Shown here piece after piece: positions 14,201 to 28,800 of a stretch of DNA of 64,000 nucleotides. The DNA lies in the NCBI RefSeq assembly GCF_027744825.2, contig NC_071349.1, positions 6,911,001-6,975,000 on the forward strand, written 5' to 3'. Made by a program: the position numbers and the translations under genes. The notes beneath the pieces were generated by a model. That model had not been told where the DNA came from. It made no database searches and saw only the letters and a program-made list of their open reading frames with translations. Numbering within the stretch: position 1 is the first letter of the stretch; the number at the start of each line of letters is the position of its first letter. Source of the DNA: Synchiropus splendidus (lineage: Eukaryota > Chordata > Actinopteri > Syngnathiformes > Callionymidae).

Positions 14201-16801
14201 GTCACGCTGGGCTACCACAGCTAAACCAAGTGACCACCACCGTCACAGCTACTCACTATATTGTCAAACAAATCATTAAAAGTCAGGGAGCCAAAACCGC
14301 CGTAGAAGAGCTCAGTGGTTTCCGTCACCCATGTGCCTCATTTATGCCACGGTCGCCAACATATATGACACTACAAGCTTCTTCAAGGGCAACTGTCACT
14401 CTCCTTATGTAAAGCAGCTAGACACTCTTCATCCCTGCATTTGGCATCAAAACTGGACGGTAATTCATTCCCCAAGACTTTTAAATAAATAGTAGCAGTA
14501 GCTCTGTCACGCTGCATATTTGTTACAATTTTACAGTTGGCTTTTGAGAAGCTTCCTTGAGAATGGACCCTGATGTGGTCCCTCAAGACTACCTGGTTGG
14601 TGACCCCTTATTTAAACACTGGTTCCTGTTTGACAATTTAGGACAATTTACATCAACTCAGAAATACTTCAAATGAAACACATTCAACAAGTACAGAACA
14701 CTTCTGACCTTTTATTCATATTTTCTCATCACCGCATTGTGAAATTAAACTCACATTGCAGTGGTTGAAATCCTCAAAAAAAAAAAAACGTCTGGCGCCT
14801 CTCAAGATGTCTGTTGTACGTCCGAGGTCGGAATTTGTCTTCTAAAATTCTAAAAGAAATCTGCATGCTCGACCAAATTTGGCGTTACCAAGCTCCTGAC
14901 TTCGACGTACCCAAGCAATAGTAGTGGTAAATGAATGTATATTGCTTCACTCTCCCTTGTATTAACATATTTTTCATTACATACTATAAATACCTCCATA
15001 TGGTTCACCAGTGTTGTAGTTGAGACCACCAAACCCGAGACCCGGTGGAGACCAGAGCATACACAGACCAAGTCTGAGACCAGAACTCAATAGTTTGTTT
15101 CAATGGTCGCATTTCAGTTCTTGTTTTATTTTGAAAAAATGACAACCATATCATTTACGGTTAGAAATAAATATGTGTGTGTGTATAACTAATAGACTTG
15201 TACTCCTATATTCTGTATTCAGGTCGGACCTGGTACCAGAACTCTTAGGGCCTAAAAAAAATTCACAAGACTTTGTATGGGAAGTAAACCTCCATCCCCC
15301 AGTAGTGTGTCCTCCCACCCCCCTAAAAAGGCCACTGAATCCCACAATATAATAACACACAAGCTAGAACAACTTGTTGCGTACCAAGTCTACGAAAAGT
15401 GAGACACTACTGTACAAGTAACATCTGACTTGCAACCTGCTCGACTTACGTCCACTGCCAGCAGATGCTTATTTTTTTCTATTCAAGGTCTGGCACCGCG
15501 TACGACGGTTACAGCAGCACAGTATCCCAGCATCTCACTCTCACACAGTGATCTACCACTACAGTAGCACCTATAATCCTCGCGTCGGCTAGTTTGAATG
15601 GCATTCGACTTACGTCCGATCTGATTTACGACCGGTTTGTCCAAACCGATCCTGGTCGTAAGTCGGAGGTTACTTGTATACCGTGGTTCATGATTGAACA
15701 CCACGCACTATCCTGGTCGTCTTCTTGTCTGCCATGTGAAGGTGGTGCTGTACCATTTGAACCTGACTTTTCAGGTGATACTCAGTCAAGATACTAGTTC
15801 TGGTGTCATGTGCCTCAAATGAAAAGCAGATAATAAAAAGAAGTATTGTTGGTAGAATAGACCATCACATGAATCAGATCATGAGTCACTTTAAGATTCT
15901 GAGGACTTGGACAAGGGGAAAAAATCTCTAAATGGTTGAATATTTTGGCTCTTTGACAATCGAGCAACGCTTTCAGACAAAAGTGAGAGACTTTGAAAAG
16001 TTGAGCCGAGGCAAATCATCCCAGCATGTCAGGGTCCAGACTGCAAAAGGAGCGCTGTGATTGAAAGGAGACCTTTCCTGGAAGATCCAGAGCTGTGTGC
16101 TGTGCATAAAGAATGAAGTGGATTTCTAGAAATAAGGCAGCGGAGAGCCTGAAATCGGTTAAAAACATAGTCTTTTTTTGTCGAGCTGGAACACGTGAAG
16201 CTGATGACATGAATGAAAACTGTGACTGAACTGTCGCTCAACGTCTGGTGTGTTTTATCTGTGCAGTCAAAGTTACCATCTGCAAGCGTCTATGCATCCA
16301 AATATGGCCCTGGATCCGTCTGCCAACTACAACTCTCCCAAGTTTCGCTCGAGGAACCAGAGCTACATGCGGGCGGTCAGCACTCTCAGTCAGGCCAGCT
16401 GCGTGAGCCAAGTCAGTCAGGTGAGTCAGGTCACCAACTCAACACATAACCCAAGAAAATGAAAAAAATGAAAATGAAAAAAAAAAAAAAGAATTTAGAC
16501 AAGCACTGCCAATGAACTATGTTTAGATATCAAACAAAATGCAAGAAAGTCATGTCAGTATAATTACACTAAATTAAATATTCATGTTTTTCAGTGAATT
16601 AATTTTAATTTGAGACTTAAGTTTAAATGAGTGTATTATATAATAGTAAGTATATAAGTGGAGAACACTTGAGTGCGAGATATTTGGAAAATATTTTTTT
16701 GAAGATTAGAGTCAAACTTGTATAATATTCTGAAATGAAAGAAAAAAACGTGTAACTGAACCACAACATTTCTGAAATGCATAGACATTACAATAGAAAT
16801 A

Positions 16802-16883
<82 letters not shown>

Positions 16884-19800
16884 CCTGGGTCTTCTGTATG
16901 TTTTTTTATGTTCTTACTCAACACTGTCTGAAGAAGAGAGTATAACAGCCTGGTGGTGAGAGTAATATGCTAATGCTAACCAGAACTACTTCTTTCAGTG
17001 CCATATTTTAAAAGAGCACATATTTGTTGGTCACAGAGGGGAGTCCCAGTTGTACAAGCTACAGGCAGATTGTGACAAAAAAGGGATGAATCGATGTCAG
17101 ACATAGAGACTGTACAATCCAACACTAAATAACAAACTGAAAAACAAAAGTAGAGAATCTCTCTGTGGGTTTTCGCTCCACGCTCTCGCAGCAGGGCGTC
17201 TTATGACTCACTGTAGAGGCTGAATGGAAGCAGGAGTGCTAATAACCGAACGCTTGAAGGAGGCACAAAGCCCAGGCAAATGAGCCGGCGACCCCCCCCC
17301 CCAACATCCCAGGGGATGACGGGAACCTTGAGAGAAGGGAAAAGCTTTGGGATGGTTTTCAAGGTGCTTTTGGTGGAATTTAAATTGCCTGTTGTGTTGG
17401 AAGCCACAAAACTAAGGCAGAATCTAAACACTCTTCCAAACTGCCAGAAGGTCATTGCTGCTGAAACCACATTCTCAGAGCCTGTTCACATGGAGACAGC
17501 GTCGATCGAGAAGATCACAGAAGTGGCGGTTAGGCCTTTCGTCCACTCATTCCAACGTTTTTGAGTGGATAGTTTTAAAAATGCTGCTAAACAATATCCT
17601 CTTAAAAACAATAGCGCCATTGAGTGCAAAAGCCACACCTTCTACATGTAGCATTTCACTGCTACATGTATGTACAATGTCATAGCCAGTGATTTACCGT
17701 GATGCCTTTCTGTACTGACTGGGTCTTTGTCGTCTGCATATAATATAAGCAGAGTCAAAGCCTAAGGACAAAGGATGGTGGCCTATTACGCTTTTAAGGT
17801 TGCAACACAAAAACCTTGTGTGGACCTTTTGAATTTACTTATTTTGAACTTTTAAGTACTCGAACTTCACTTGAAGTAATGAGACGTTTCTTGTTTAGCT
17901 AGCTAATGCTTTCCTCGAGCTTCGTCCCCTTAAGCACTGAACTATTGCCCTGCGTTTGTTACGCATCTGCTGGTCTGACTTCGATGAACTCTCCCGTTCC
18001 TTCCAGGTGAGTGAAACAGAAATCAACGGCCAGTTCGAATCGGTTTGCGAGTCGGTGTTCAGCGAGGTGGAATCCCAGGCCATGGAGGCGCTGGACTTGC
18101 CCGGCTGCTTCCGAACTCGCAGCCACAGCTATCTGCGTGCCATCCAAGCTGGCTACTCCCAGGATGACGAGTGCATCCCGCCTTTGGCCTCCACTGTGAC
18201 CTCCACCATCAGAACGACAACAGGTAAGAGTGTGCAGTCAGACTACTGGAGCACTGATGTTTATGCATCGCTAACTCTTCGGTGTGAATTTGGATGGACT
18301 GTAAGACAGCTCTAGATCGTGGCATGACCTCCTCTTGATGTTTGTAGCTACATGTTCATCCAACTGTATTCGACTTGATACAGTGCCTCATCCGCTCATC
18401 CATGGGACGCATCAGAGTAAAGCTATGAACCCTATTGAAAATCATCCAATAAGAATGTGAGCACAGCTTTCCACTACTTTCCCACAGAACATCAACCAGA
18501 CTAGAGGTGGTAAAAAAAGGAAACATCCTCCTACTGCGAACCCTTTGAAACATCTGACAGTCTCTAGACCATAAAGCATTAAGAGGTTTTCGAGCTCAGG
18601 TGTGACACAGATGCACATGGTATATCAAGTTACTGTGTGACATGGTTGAGTGTTTCTGATCTTATAGAAGTGACCCAGCTCAGATGTGTGTGTGTGTTTG
18701 AATGAGAGTATGCGTAGCTGGAGGCAAGCATTTTTTTAGCCTCATGTTGTTTCTTGTCGATTAAATACCTAGCTAGCCACCACAATCACTTTTCGCTACA
18801 AGCTTGCATCTGTATTTGACTCTTGGTTTTTGCCGGGGCGAACGGAGGAAGCGATTCGCCCGAATCCAGGTGAAGAATGTGAAGAGCAGAAGACAGACGA
18901 CAAGTGTGGATGCACCTCTTTGCCTAGACTTGGACAAACATCCTGGACATTAATAGTGAGCGTCAAAGGTGGCGGCATTTGGAGATAATGTGCTTCTCAT
19001 GAATTCACTGTTTGCTTACACTGCTTTTGCAATAAACTAGGGCTCAAATTGGAACATGCAATCGACTGTAGAGATTGGTCACAACTGGACTTGACATTTT
19101 TTCAATAGGGTTCATACTATACGGCCTGATTGGTGGCAAATTGTTTGCAAGCTTTGCTCATCTTTGCCTCTTTTCATTGCACAAAGTTCCCATTTCCAGT
19201 AAGGGACGTGAAAAAAAGGCCGTCCTGGCGCATAATAGTCGCTCGTTTCTCCTGATTCTGAGTAGTTTCTGCTTTGTGCACTGAAAAGAAGTTGAGAATG
19301 CATGCAAGAAATAATGGCTGTGAAGGCAGTGTAAGCCGTAATGAGTCAAAATGAGTGGGCTCTGTCAATGTTCTCAGATGTATACAAAGTGGACAATTTG
19401 GGGGAATGGTGATGTAGGCACTTGCGCAGCTATTCTCTTATTTTGACTCATGACATTCAGTGCATGACTTGATGTTTACTGCCTTCTGGCAATAAAAGCA
19501 CATTCTCTCCAGCTGCTTCTCACCTGTGCCCTTATTACAAATACGTATCTACGTTTGTCTTCCAGACAGAAATTATGTTCAGGAAGGCTCATGTTTACCT
19601 GACAAGACCAGTTTACATGAGGACCTGGCAGAAACAGCCCCTTTGGCTCATGACGATCTAGGCTGCCCCATCCGGAGAGACAGGATTTACCAAAAAGATA
19701 ACACAGGAGCAAAAGCCAAACCTCTGTCTGGTCCGCCCGTCTCTCCCAGCGTCTTCAGGTCCCCGCAAACCAGCGCTGAAGAACGACCTTCGCCCAAAGC

Positions 19801-22800
19801 CATTCAGGCTAGCATCAAAGAGTCAGCCACCTTGGCCGCAGCCATCAGCATGCAGTGGAAGGAAGAGGTTTCGGCAATGCGGCGAGAGCTCGCCGATCTA
19901 CGGAAAGACCTTTGTAAAGAGCTGCGCGCTTTCAATAGTAACTTCAACATGTTCACACAGCACTACAATACATGGTCACCTCAAGGCGGGAATGTGGCTG
20001 CTGGGGTTGGCTTGGGTAGAGGCGTTGGAGTTGGTCCGATGGCTGAAACGCAAGCTGGGGCAGAGGCAGGAAGTTCCTCCACAGAAAAACCCACTGGAGG
20101 CGCAAGAGAGAAAAGGCCAAGGAAGGTATCTGTTGGGACACAAGCCAGGAGTAAGGTCCTGGTGCGGCAAAGTACCGCGGATGCCGCCGTTAACTGTCCC
20201 GATGACAAGGAAGACAAGAAAGGTTCCCGCAGGAGTCTCCCCAAGCAGCTCTCGATGGACCCCAGCATCCTCGCCTCGCCACAGTCAATGTATGTGGAAA
20301 GTGCCATCCCTCTATCTTTGGATCCGATCCTTCTAACCTCCTCAAAATCAGGTCACCCAGAGCCTTTCCCTCGCGCTCACTCCAGAGCCAAACCCCAGAA
20401 AGAGATGCCAGCTCACGATAAGTTTTTTTTGACTGATTTGACACCTAATGAGCCAGACCTGCCTCAAGATTCAGAGCCAGTACTGACTGAGAGAACATCT
20501 GATGCTGCAGAGAATTCTAACACAAGCCAAGAACTTGTTCTTTCTCAGCCTGCAAATGCCCAAATTGCCAGTGAAAGCGATTCACATGTTGCTGGTCACT
20601 CGCGTCACTCTGAAGGCATCGATAGAAATATTCGACTGCCGCACCCAGTTCCTGTAGTAACTGTGTCGCCACCTGAGGAGCTGGGTTTTGACAGTTCATT
20701 TGATTCTGAATTGTTTGAAAACAAACCAGATCCACAGTCTTTCTGTGAAGGATCAGAGAATCATCCAAGAGAATTGGATCCAAATCCATCTTCACCTAAA
20801 TCCACTGTAGTGGGCCGTTTCACTGTGTATGACGTTCCCATCGAGGCTGATCCTGTCGCGCCATGTAATTTACAGACGGATAACAGATGTCCATCAATAG
20901 TAGTGTCAGAGTACTTTGACACAGACTCTCCTAAGAGTCCAACAGACAGTGATATTGATCCCGGAGTCCCCCTTTCCCTATCAGATTCTAACCCTGAGGA
21001 GATGTCATCAACTGATCCACCTCAGTCAGAAGCTGAAGAGTGGCCCCCTCTGCCTGAACCAAGTGTGACAGCCCCAATCTATCAAGCCGATCTGGTTCAC
21101 TTTGACTTAGTAATGCTCACCTCACTTGACCAAGATGATCTTGACTCCGTGTTTATGGACCCCGAACCAGATCCGTTTGACTTCAGTTTGGATTCTCCGG
21201 GAGATATGGATCTTGGACCTCCTTTGTATGAGTCCAGTGCACCTGGTTCACCTATAGCTACCATCCCGTCATCTGGTCCTAAAGATCATCCACCGCCAGA
21301 AGAACTGGAGTTACACAAGGAGGACTGCCTCGTCCAGTTACCGAAATCTGTTTCAGTCATGTTACAACATGCCCCTCTGCCACAAGTCACTGTAACAATA
21401 TCACCTCCGAGTTCTGTGTCACCTGATACTTCATTTGAAATGGACTTCGGACCAACAAGTCCGGTGCCTGGTCAGTCAGATGATGATGTGCCACCACCAA
21501 ACCCAGAGAACGTGATGGATCCACCCTTGGGTTTGGCCCAGATAAAGTCGGACACGGAGAGTCTGGATTCATCCCCTGGCTTTGGGGCCCGAATCCCATT
21601 CAGTCCAGACCGGTCCCCGAGTCAGGAGACGTTCTTGTGGTGCCGCTGGCAGAAAAGGGCACGTAGAACCGAATCACTGCCCAGGAGTGCCAGCGTGGAA
21701 CTCTGGAGTGGGAGATACGAGTACAACAGTGCAGAAATCACATATGTGTCTCTGACTTTGTGAACTCATACCTCACCTTAAGCAAGCAAAATGTAGCCTA
21801 CACTTTATTGGAAGCAAGTGTCTGTAGCTGGCGGGGAAGCATTGAGGAAGTGCAATATTCTGTGGAATGTTATTGAAATAGTGAGAATCAGTGACTGCAG
21901 TGCAGCAATAATTGTTCTGTGAGCACCTTCGAGGTTGTCAATGTTAGCCATCCTCTGGACACCTGAAGGAAATAAAACATATGGCTTCCCCACACGATGG
22001 AAAAGATGTTTTACTGGAAAAGATTCTTGTGAAACTCATCACAAGTGACTTATCAGAGGTCCTGACAATCCTCGCAAGTGACTGTGAAACTTGTTTTAAT
22101 GTCACTCCGAAACAGAGTGAAGTAAATCTTGGCAGTTATCATATAACTATAAATAATAGAGGCACCCTGGCCAACTGTCTTTTAATATTCCAGACAGACA
22201 GAAAGAATCCCGGACAAGTGGGTTGCGTAAAGTTGCGTCATCAGCAGGCACTTTGGACAATTTGGAGGTTTTCCAGGAGCAGAAATTGCAGTCGCACGTC
22301 CCCCTCAGTGAGAGTGAAGCAAACGTATGTCTGTGATGTTTGGGAAGGTTTGTAAACCTAACAAGGCTGTAGTGTTTTAAAGGAGTTTGGGGTCGCAGTG
22401 TAAATACTGTATTTAAAGCAGTGGTTCCTAAGCCTTGGTTTGAATGTGGCGTCCATTATGTCATTGTGGCGGTATTTTATTCTTATTTTTTTTACTTCAT
22501 AAATGAGTTATTTATGTATAATTATAATTATTTAACTTCCTCCAAACCTCCTGCCGCCTTCCCCTCCCTTTTGACCACCGCAGGAACCACTGATTTAAAG
22601 CAACAGTTGTCAGCCTCGCAACGCAAATGGAAAACAGCCTCAATCTTTAAAACTAACACAAGAAAGAACAAGAGATTGAAATTGTATTCTTTGACTGAAC
22701 TGTGATGCGAGTATGGAAAGATATGAAACAGTACTGAAGAGAAATAAATTGGCATAAATTTATACTTTCTGTGTGGCTGTTCTTCCTTTGCTTGTGTGGG

Positions 22801-25800
22801 TTTCCTCTGCCCGCTCCGGTTTCCTCCCACTGGCCGACAACATGCCATTGATAACTCTAAATTGCTGTGAGTGGTTTTCAGTCGAAATGTGTCTGTTGAT
22901 ATCTGGTGGACACTTTTCCAGGGTGTTCAAACTATAAAGTGGAATCAAACTTGAATGTTTAGGCTCTGACTTTACTGTGGAATCCATATTCCTCATGAAG
23001 ATGCTCTGTTATTGGATGTTCTTTTCTTTAGACCGTTGCATTTAAGAAACAACCCGGCGTTGTCTATGTGGGTCAGTTTACCCCGCGACGAATGATGATG
23101 GTGATACGAATGTGATGCTATCTTCTTATCAGATGACATCCCAAAAATATGGAAATGTGACTGAAAGTTTGCACAAATGAAATAATTGTCTGTATATGTC
23201 GAGCAAAGACGTGTAGCCTCAGTGTACATCGCAGAATTATCTTCATTTAAAATGAAACAAGTACATATACATCTACTTAAAAAATGTATAACATATATAT
23301 TTTAAAAATACTCTCTGTAAAAAGCAAACTTCTGTCTCACGAGAACAGACCAGGGACACTTTTCTTTCACCGTACTCTTGCTCAGGAATCACTTAATCCA
23401 ACCCTTATAATGACGCAACCAATTGTACATGATGGTGCGGCTTTTACACTTTATTTCTGCGGTGTTGCATGACTGGTGACCTCAATATTGTGTTCATTTC
23501 AGTGCCTGACTGAAGTTTTCATTTTGTACTCGACGCAGTGGAAGGCTGACAAAAGCAGGCACGGCACTCTGCAATGAACTAAAAAGCCAAATCTCAAAAT
23601 ACATCAGCCGCCTCAGCGGAATTAATTGGCTTGATGCGGAGTCGCCCACCAAAGTCTCGCTCTAATGAAGTGAAGTGAAAGAATATTCCAGCACGCCGAA
23701 GAGAAATCTTTTGTTATTGTTCTGAATTAAAAATGTGCCCAGCACTTTATGATGGTGGGTGAAGGTTGGTGTGAGCGCTGAAGAATTCATCTGGTGAATG
23801 GATTCAAATGTAACAGATCTCCAGCAGGAAGGGTGAGGAGTCCGTGCTCTGCTGGTGAAAAAATGTAATAATAACAATATTTCATGTATTTATCATGTAC
23901 AGGCTTATTAATAAAAGTACATCAAATATCCGCTCGATTGTTTTTATGGCTAATTTATTGATAGTGGTTTTTTTTTTTTGGTGAAGCATGAATCACAAAC
24001 CGCATAAAGTTGTCCTTCTCCTCTCTATCTGACCTCCCGAAGCTTCTCCTCAGGTCCCTCTGATATACTTATGACTGACATCACCCTTCCCAACCCAATC
24101 CTTAGATGTCTGTTGTTTCAAAACATAGAATAAAGAGATTGATCATTCTGAAATCGTTCTTCAGCTATGTGAATAGGAGGCATGGCAATGGCTCTTAGTG
24201 CACGTAGCATCTCAACTAGAAATTCAGACTCCATAAATGAACGACTCATGGCAAGTGACGCAGGTTCAGGATTTATTTTGGTCACACGAACCAACCAAAG
24301 GCACATCGCAAGAGCGGAAAGTAAATAAGCACAGTTTCAAGACACAAATAAAAAAAGTAGTTAACAGCGATAATAGCACCTGTAGCAACATTCACACCTG
24401 CTGCTCCGATACAAATCTCTGAACTTAATAACACATTCGTCCCACACAAAAAGACACCTTTTGAATTATAAGATGAACAAACAGAGAAGTCCTTTTCTGT
24501 GCCCTTACAGTCTTGTGGTTATTTTTAGTCTGCAACAAAGTGTGGTTTTTTTATAAGAGGTATTCCGAGCTGGACGGTCCTCCCCAAAATGAAGGCATAA
24601 TAACATCCAGTAAAATGAACAATTCTGAACAGTATACAAGTAACATCCGACTTACGTCCACCCGTACTTACGACCACGGTCAGCAGATGCTTATTTTTTA
24701 TCTTTTGTTATTCAATGTCTAGCGCCGCCGCATGTAGCAGCCCTGCATCGTGCACGACGGTTACGGCAGCACAGTATCCCAGCATCTCACTCTCACACAG
24801 TCATCTACCACTACAGTAGAACCTATAACCCTCGCGTTGGCTATTTTGGATTGCATTTGACTTACGTCCACTCTGACTTACGACCGGTTGGTCGGAACCG
24901 ATCCCGGCCGTAAGTCGGATGTTACTTGTATATAAAAATGATTGATAAACATTTCAAATACTAAGCAGGACGGGGTCACAGTAGGGCCAACATGCGGTGC
25001 TTAAGCTAAAAGCTGGGATTCTACCATCAGTGTGGCTACAAGCAAGCAAGCTAAGACGGGGCCAGTCTCGCATTCATTGTGGGAAGCGTAAACTGTGATG
25101 TCATTAGCACGACCTGTTCACCAAAGTGACAGTGAGGAGTTCACGCCGGTCCAGTGAGGTGCTGCAAAGTTTGCTGGAAATTTGGGCTGAAAACCGCATC
25201 CAGGAATTGGCAAGAATGCCAGAGTTTTATTTCTCTGTCAGTCCAAAACACGAGTCGTCGTCTGCCTGTAGCAATGTTGGATTCATGCCACAGCTTTAAC
25301 AGAATGTGGTGTTACACACCTTTCACATGTCTTTACAAGTAAGCAGCCAAACACAGCGCATGCTAGGGACATTTATCAGAAAAAAAAACTTTATTAATCC
25401 CAGAAAAATTAATAGTTTTCTGATTTTTTTTTTCATAAATGCTACACTCACAAGTTGAAGAAAGGGCTCTCCATGCTCTGTGCAACTAACTATTAGTTGC
25501 CTCGACACAAAAATAAGAAGACACTCAGTGATGACATCACGAGAGTGTGACAGCAGTCCCATTGGCGGGAGGCTGCAACTGTAGAGCGGCATCAGGAGTT
25601 TCTTGTTCAGTGACATATTGACGTCTGGGATTGAACCAGTGACCTTTCAACCATCTGAACTAAGCCGCGGGAAATGTGAATTATCAACCCCATGTGTCAT
25701 TCCCTCACTTTTGATCTCCAGGGCACTGAAACATTGAGTTCCCTACTTGCAGGATGGCATTTATTTTCTGCTTCTTACTTGGTAATGCGGGTCACATGAC

Positions 25801-28800
25801 CCAAGCAAGATGATAAAGATTAACATCTTAAGCAGTAGAGCATAGACATTGATTCTACATCCATGTAGAAGCGTGGGAATGTCTGCAGTCAGAGATATCT
25901 GGAGTAGTATCATATACAGATGTCTGACATGCTACACTAATCCAAATCATAGTGAATCCAACAGCCTTTAACCACATTTGTGTCACTAGACCAAACTTCT
26001 TCATCAGCCATTTCCACCTTTGCGTAAAAAACGCAACATTAATTTACTTTTTTGGTCTTAAAATGATTCGGATTGATCGTCGCACACCGTGAATTAGAGT
26101 TCTCCATTAGAAGATTAATACATCGTAACCTTTTTTTTTTGTTGAGTAATGGTTCCATTGTGCTGTCTCATCGATAATTTCATCCCTGATCCATTTTTCG
26201 TGAGCGACGCATCATAAATCCACATCACAATCATTGATCGTCGCGGGTGCCTGGAAGGGTTCCATTGCAAGAATTACTAACAGTAAGAATAACCCGTAAC
26301 TGGATTATAAAGATTTATGGTCATCTCAATATTGTGCATTTTTGACAAGGTCATTTGCAGGCTTGTGTCTGAAATGGAGAGTGGAGAAATGGAGAGTGGA
26401 GAAGTTTGTGGTGTGTGTATTTGGGCGTATATGCCCACTGCTCTGAACATCCACCTCACTCCATTGTTTTCAGGGGTCCAGTTCTGCCTGCCCTCGACCT
26501 GCAACCTTGAGCGGACTTCTCAACACACCCCAGGTAAAGCTGCAAATGTGGGGAGGTACGGGAAGCTGCTGTTGTCTCTTCCCACTGCAGATCTGCTCAT
26601 GTGAACTGGGAACTCCTGAGATGATTCTGGTGTTATGAATGAGTTTGCCCTTAGAGAGTTGCCCAGGGAGTCAAATTTCATTTTAAACTGTCGATTTAGA
26701 CTGTCTTGAGAGGAAAGTGTGACGCCAGCTGTGAATATGAAATATGGTTATGGTGTTGTAGTCAAGACTGTGTGGAAACCAGAGCATATTGTATAGAGAC
26801 CAAGACCAAGGTGGTGGATTGGTTATTGCTTTGTCGACACCACTCATTTTCACTCTTGGAAATTCGTATATTTACAGTGGAGTAAATGTACGAAGATTAA
26901 CTCCGACACGTCTCCATGGTATCCCGTAACCGTACGTGTGTTTCTTTTTGTCATGCACTCGGAGGTCACTGTCTTACAGTCAACCAGTGGCATGTAAATA
27001 ACCTTCAGTGAACCGAAGTTACATTCGTTTGTACAAAGCAGTCAGCTGTAAAATTCGATGAAAAGTGAATCCAATACACTACTGTATACTGGCTTACACT
27101 TCCAAACTGATGGAGTCGCGTGAGCGTGGTGGTTTATGACCCTCTACACTGGTATTAATTCCATTGTTTAGGGTCTCAACACTTGGAAAAAGCCGATGAT
27201 GCAGCTGATAATCCATCATCCTTCCTCTCCACGCCCCATTTACATTTACTTAAGAGCATGCGGCGGAACTCACCGCCAGCTTTTTTTCATTTTCCAAGGC
27301 CAATTGGGGAGAAAGACTTTTCTTTATCTGTCACCAGCGACACACATCAAGTATGAGTGCACAGACCTCTTCATTAATGGTATCAACAGCATCATTCATA
27401 CCTGAAAACCTCCATGCTTTTAATGTAGAAACCTCTCATGTGTACATGAAATCTTCACTCATGTACATGTGAAAACCTCTCACGTCAACATGGTAAAACT
27501 TCACTCACCTGCACACGACATTTTAGCATGTGAAAACCTCTCACGTCAAAATGGTAAAACTTCACTCACCTGCACACGACATTTTAGCATGTGAAAACCT
27601 CTCACGTCAACATGGTAAAACTTCACTCACCTGCACACGACATTTTAGCATGTGAAAACCTCTCACGTCAAAATGGTAAAACTTCACTCACCTGCACACG
27701 ACATTTTAGCATGTGAAAACCTCTCACGTCAACATGGTAAAACTTCACTCACCTGCACACGACATTTTAGCATGTGAAAACCTCTCATGTCAAAATGGTA
27801 AAACTTCACTCACCTGCACACGACATTTTAGCATGTGAAAACCTCTCACGTCAAAATGGTAAAACTTCACTCACCTGCACACGACATTTTAGCATGTGAA
27901 AACCTCTCACGTCAAAATGGTAAAACTTCACTCACCTGCACACGACATTTTAGCATGTGAAAACCTCTCACGTCAACATGGTAAAACTTCACTCACCTGC
28001 ACACGACATTTTAGCATGTGAAAACCTCTCACGTCAAAATGGTAAAACTTCACTCACCTGCACACGACATTTTAGCATGTGAAAACCTCTCATGTCAAAA
28101 TGGTAAAACTTCACTCACCTGCACACGACATTTTAGCATGTGAAAACCTCTCACGTCAAAATGGTAAAACTTCACTCACCTGCACACGACATTTTAGCAT
28201 GTGAAAACCTCTCACGTCAACATGGTAAAACTTCACTCACCTGCACACGACATTTTAGCATGTGAAAACCTCTCACGTCAAAATGGTAAAACTTCACTCA
28301 CCTGCACACGACATTTTAGCATGTGAAAACCTCTCACGTCAACATGGTAAAACTTCACTCACCTGCACACGACATTTTAGCATGTGAAAACCTCTCACGT
28401 CAACATGGTAAAACTTCACTCACCTGCACACGACATTTTAGCATGTGAAAACCTCTCACGTCAAAATGGTAAAACTTCACTCACCTGCACACGACATTTT
28501 AGCATGTGAAAACCTCTCACGTCAACATGGTAAAACTTCACTCACCTGCACACGACATTTTAGCATGTGAAAACCTCTCACGTCAAAATGGTAAAACTTC
28601 ACTCACCTGCACACGACATTTTAGCATGTGAAAACCTCTCACGTCAACATGGTAAAACTTCACTCACCTGCACACGACATTTTAGCATGTGAAAACCTCT
28701 CACGTCAACATGGTAAAACTTCACTCACCTGCACACGACATTTTAGCATGTGAAAACCTCTCATGTCAAAATGGTAAAACTTCACTCACCTGCACACGAC

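Larger units (their letters stand above)
21764..22760 (+). other. putative 3' UTR of the alternative dlgap2 exon
   Basis: After the TGA at 21761-21763 come two candidate polyadenylation signals: AATAAA at 21971-21976 and AATAAA at 22743-22748. The second is followed by TG/T-rich sequence (GGCTGTTCTTCCTTTGCTTGTG). Either could end a transcript that terminates in this exon. Confidence 0.4.

Noticed and set aside
19526..19565. ATG at 19526 as the start of the large open frame
   Set aside because: The 13 codons before 19566 lie in a pyrimidine-rich acceptor region, and the frame from 19566 fits the upstream exon, so this ATG is probably intronic.
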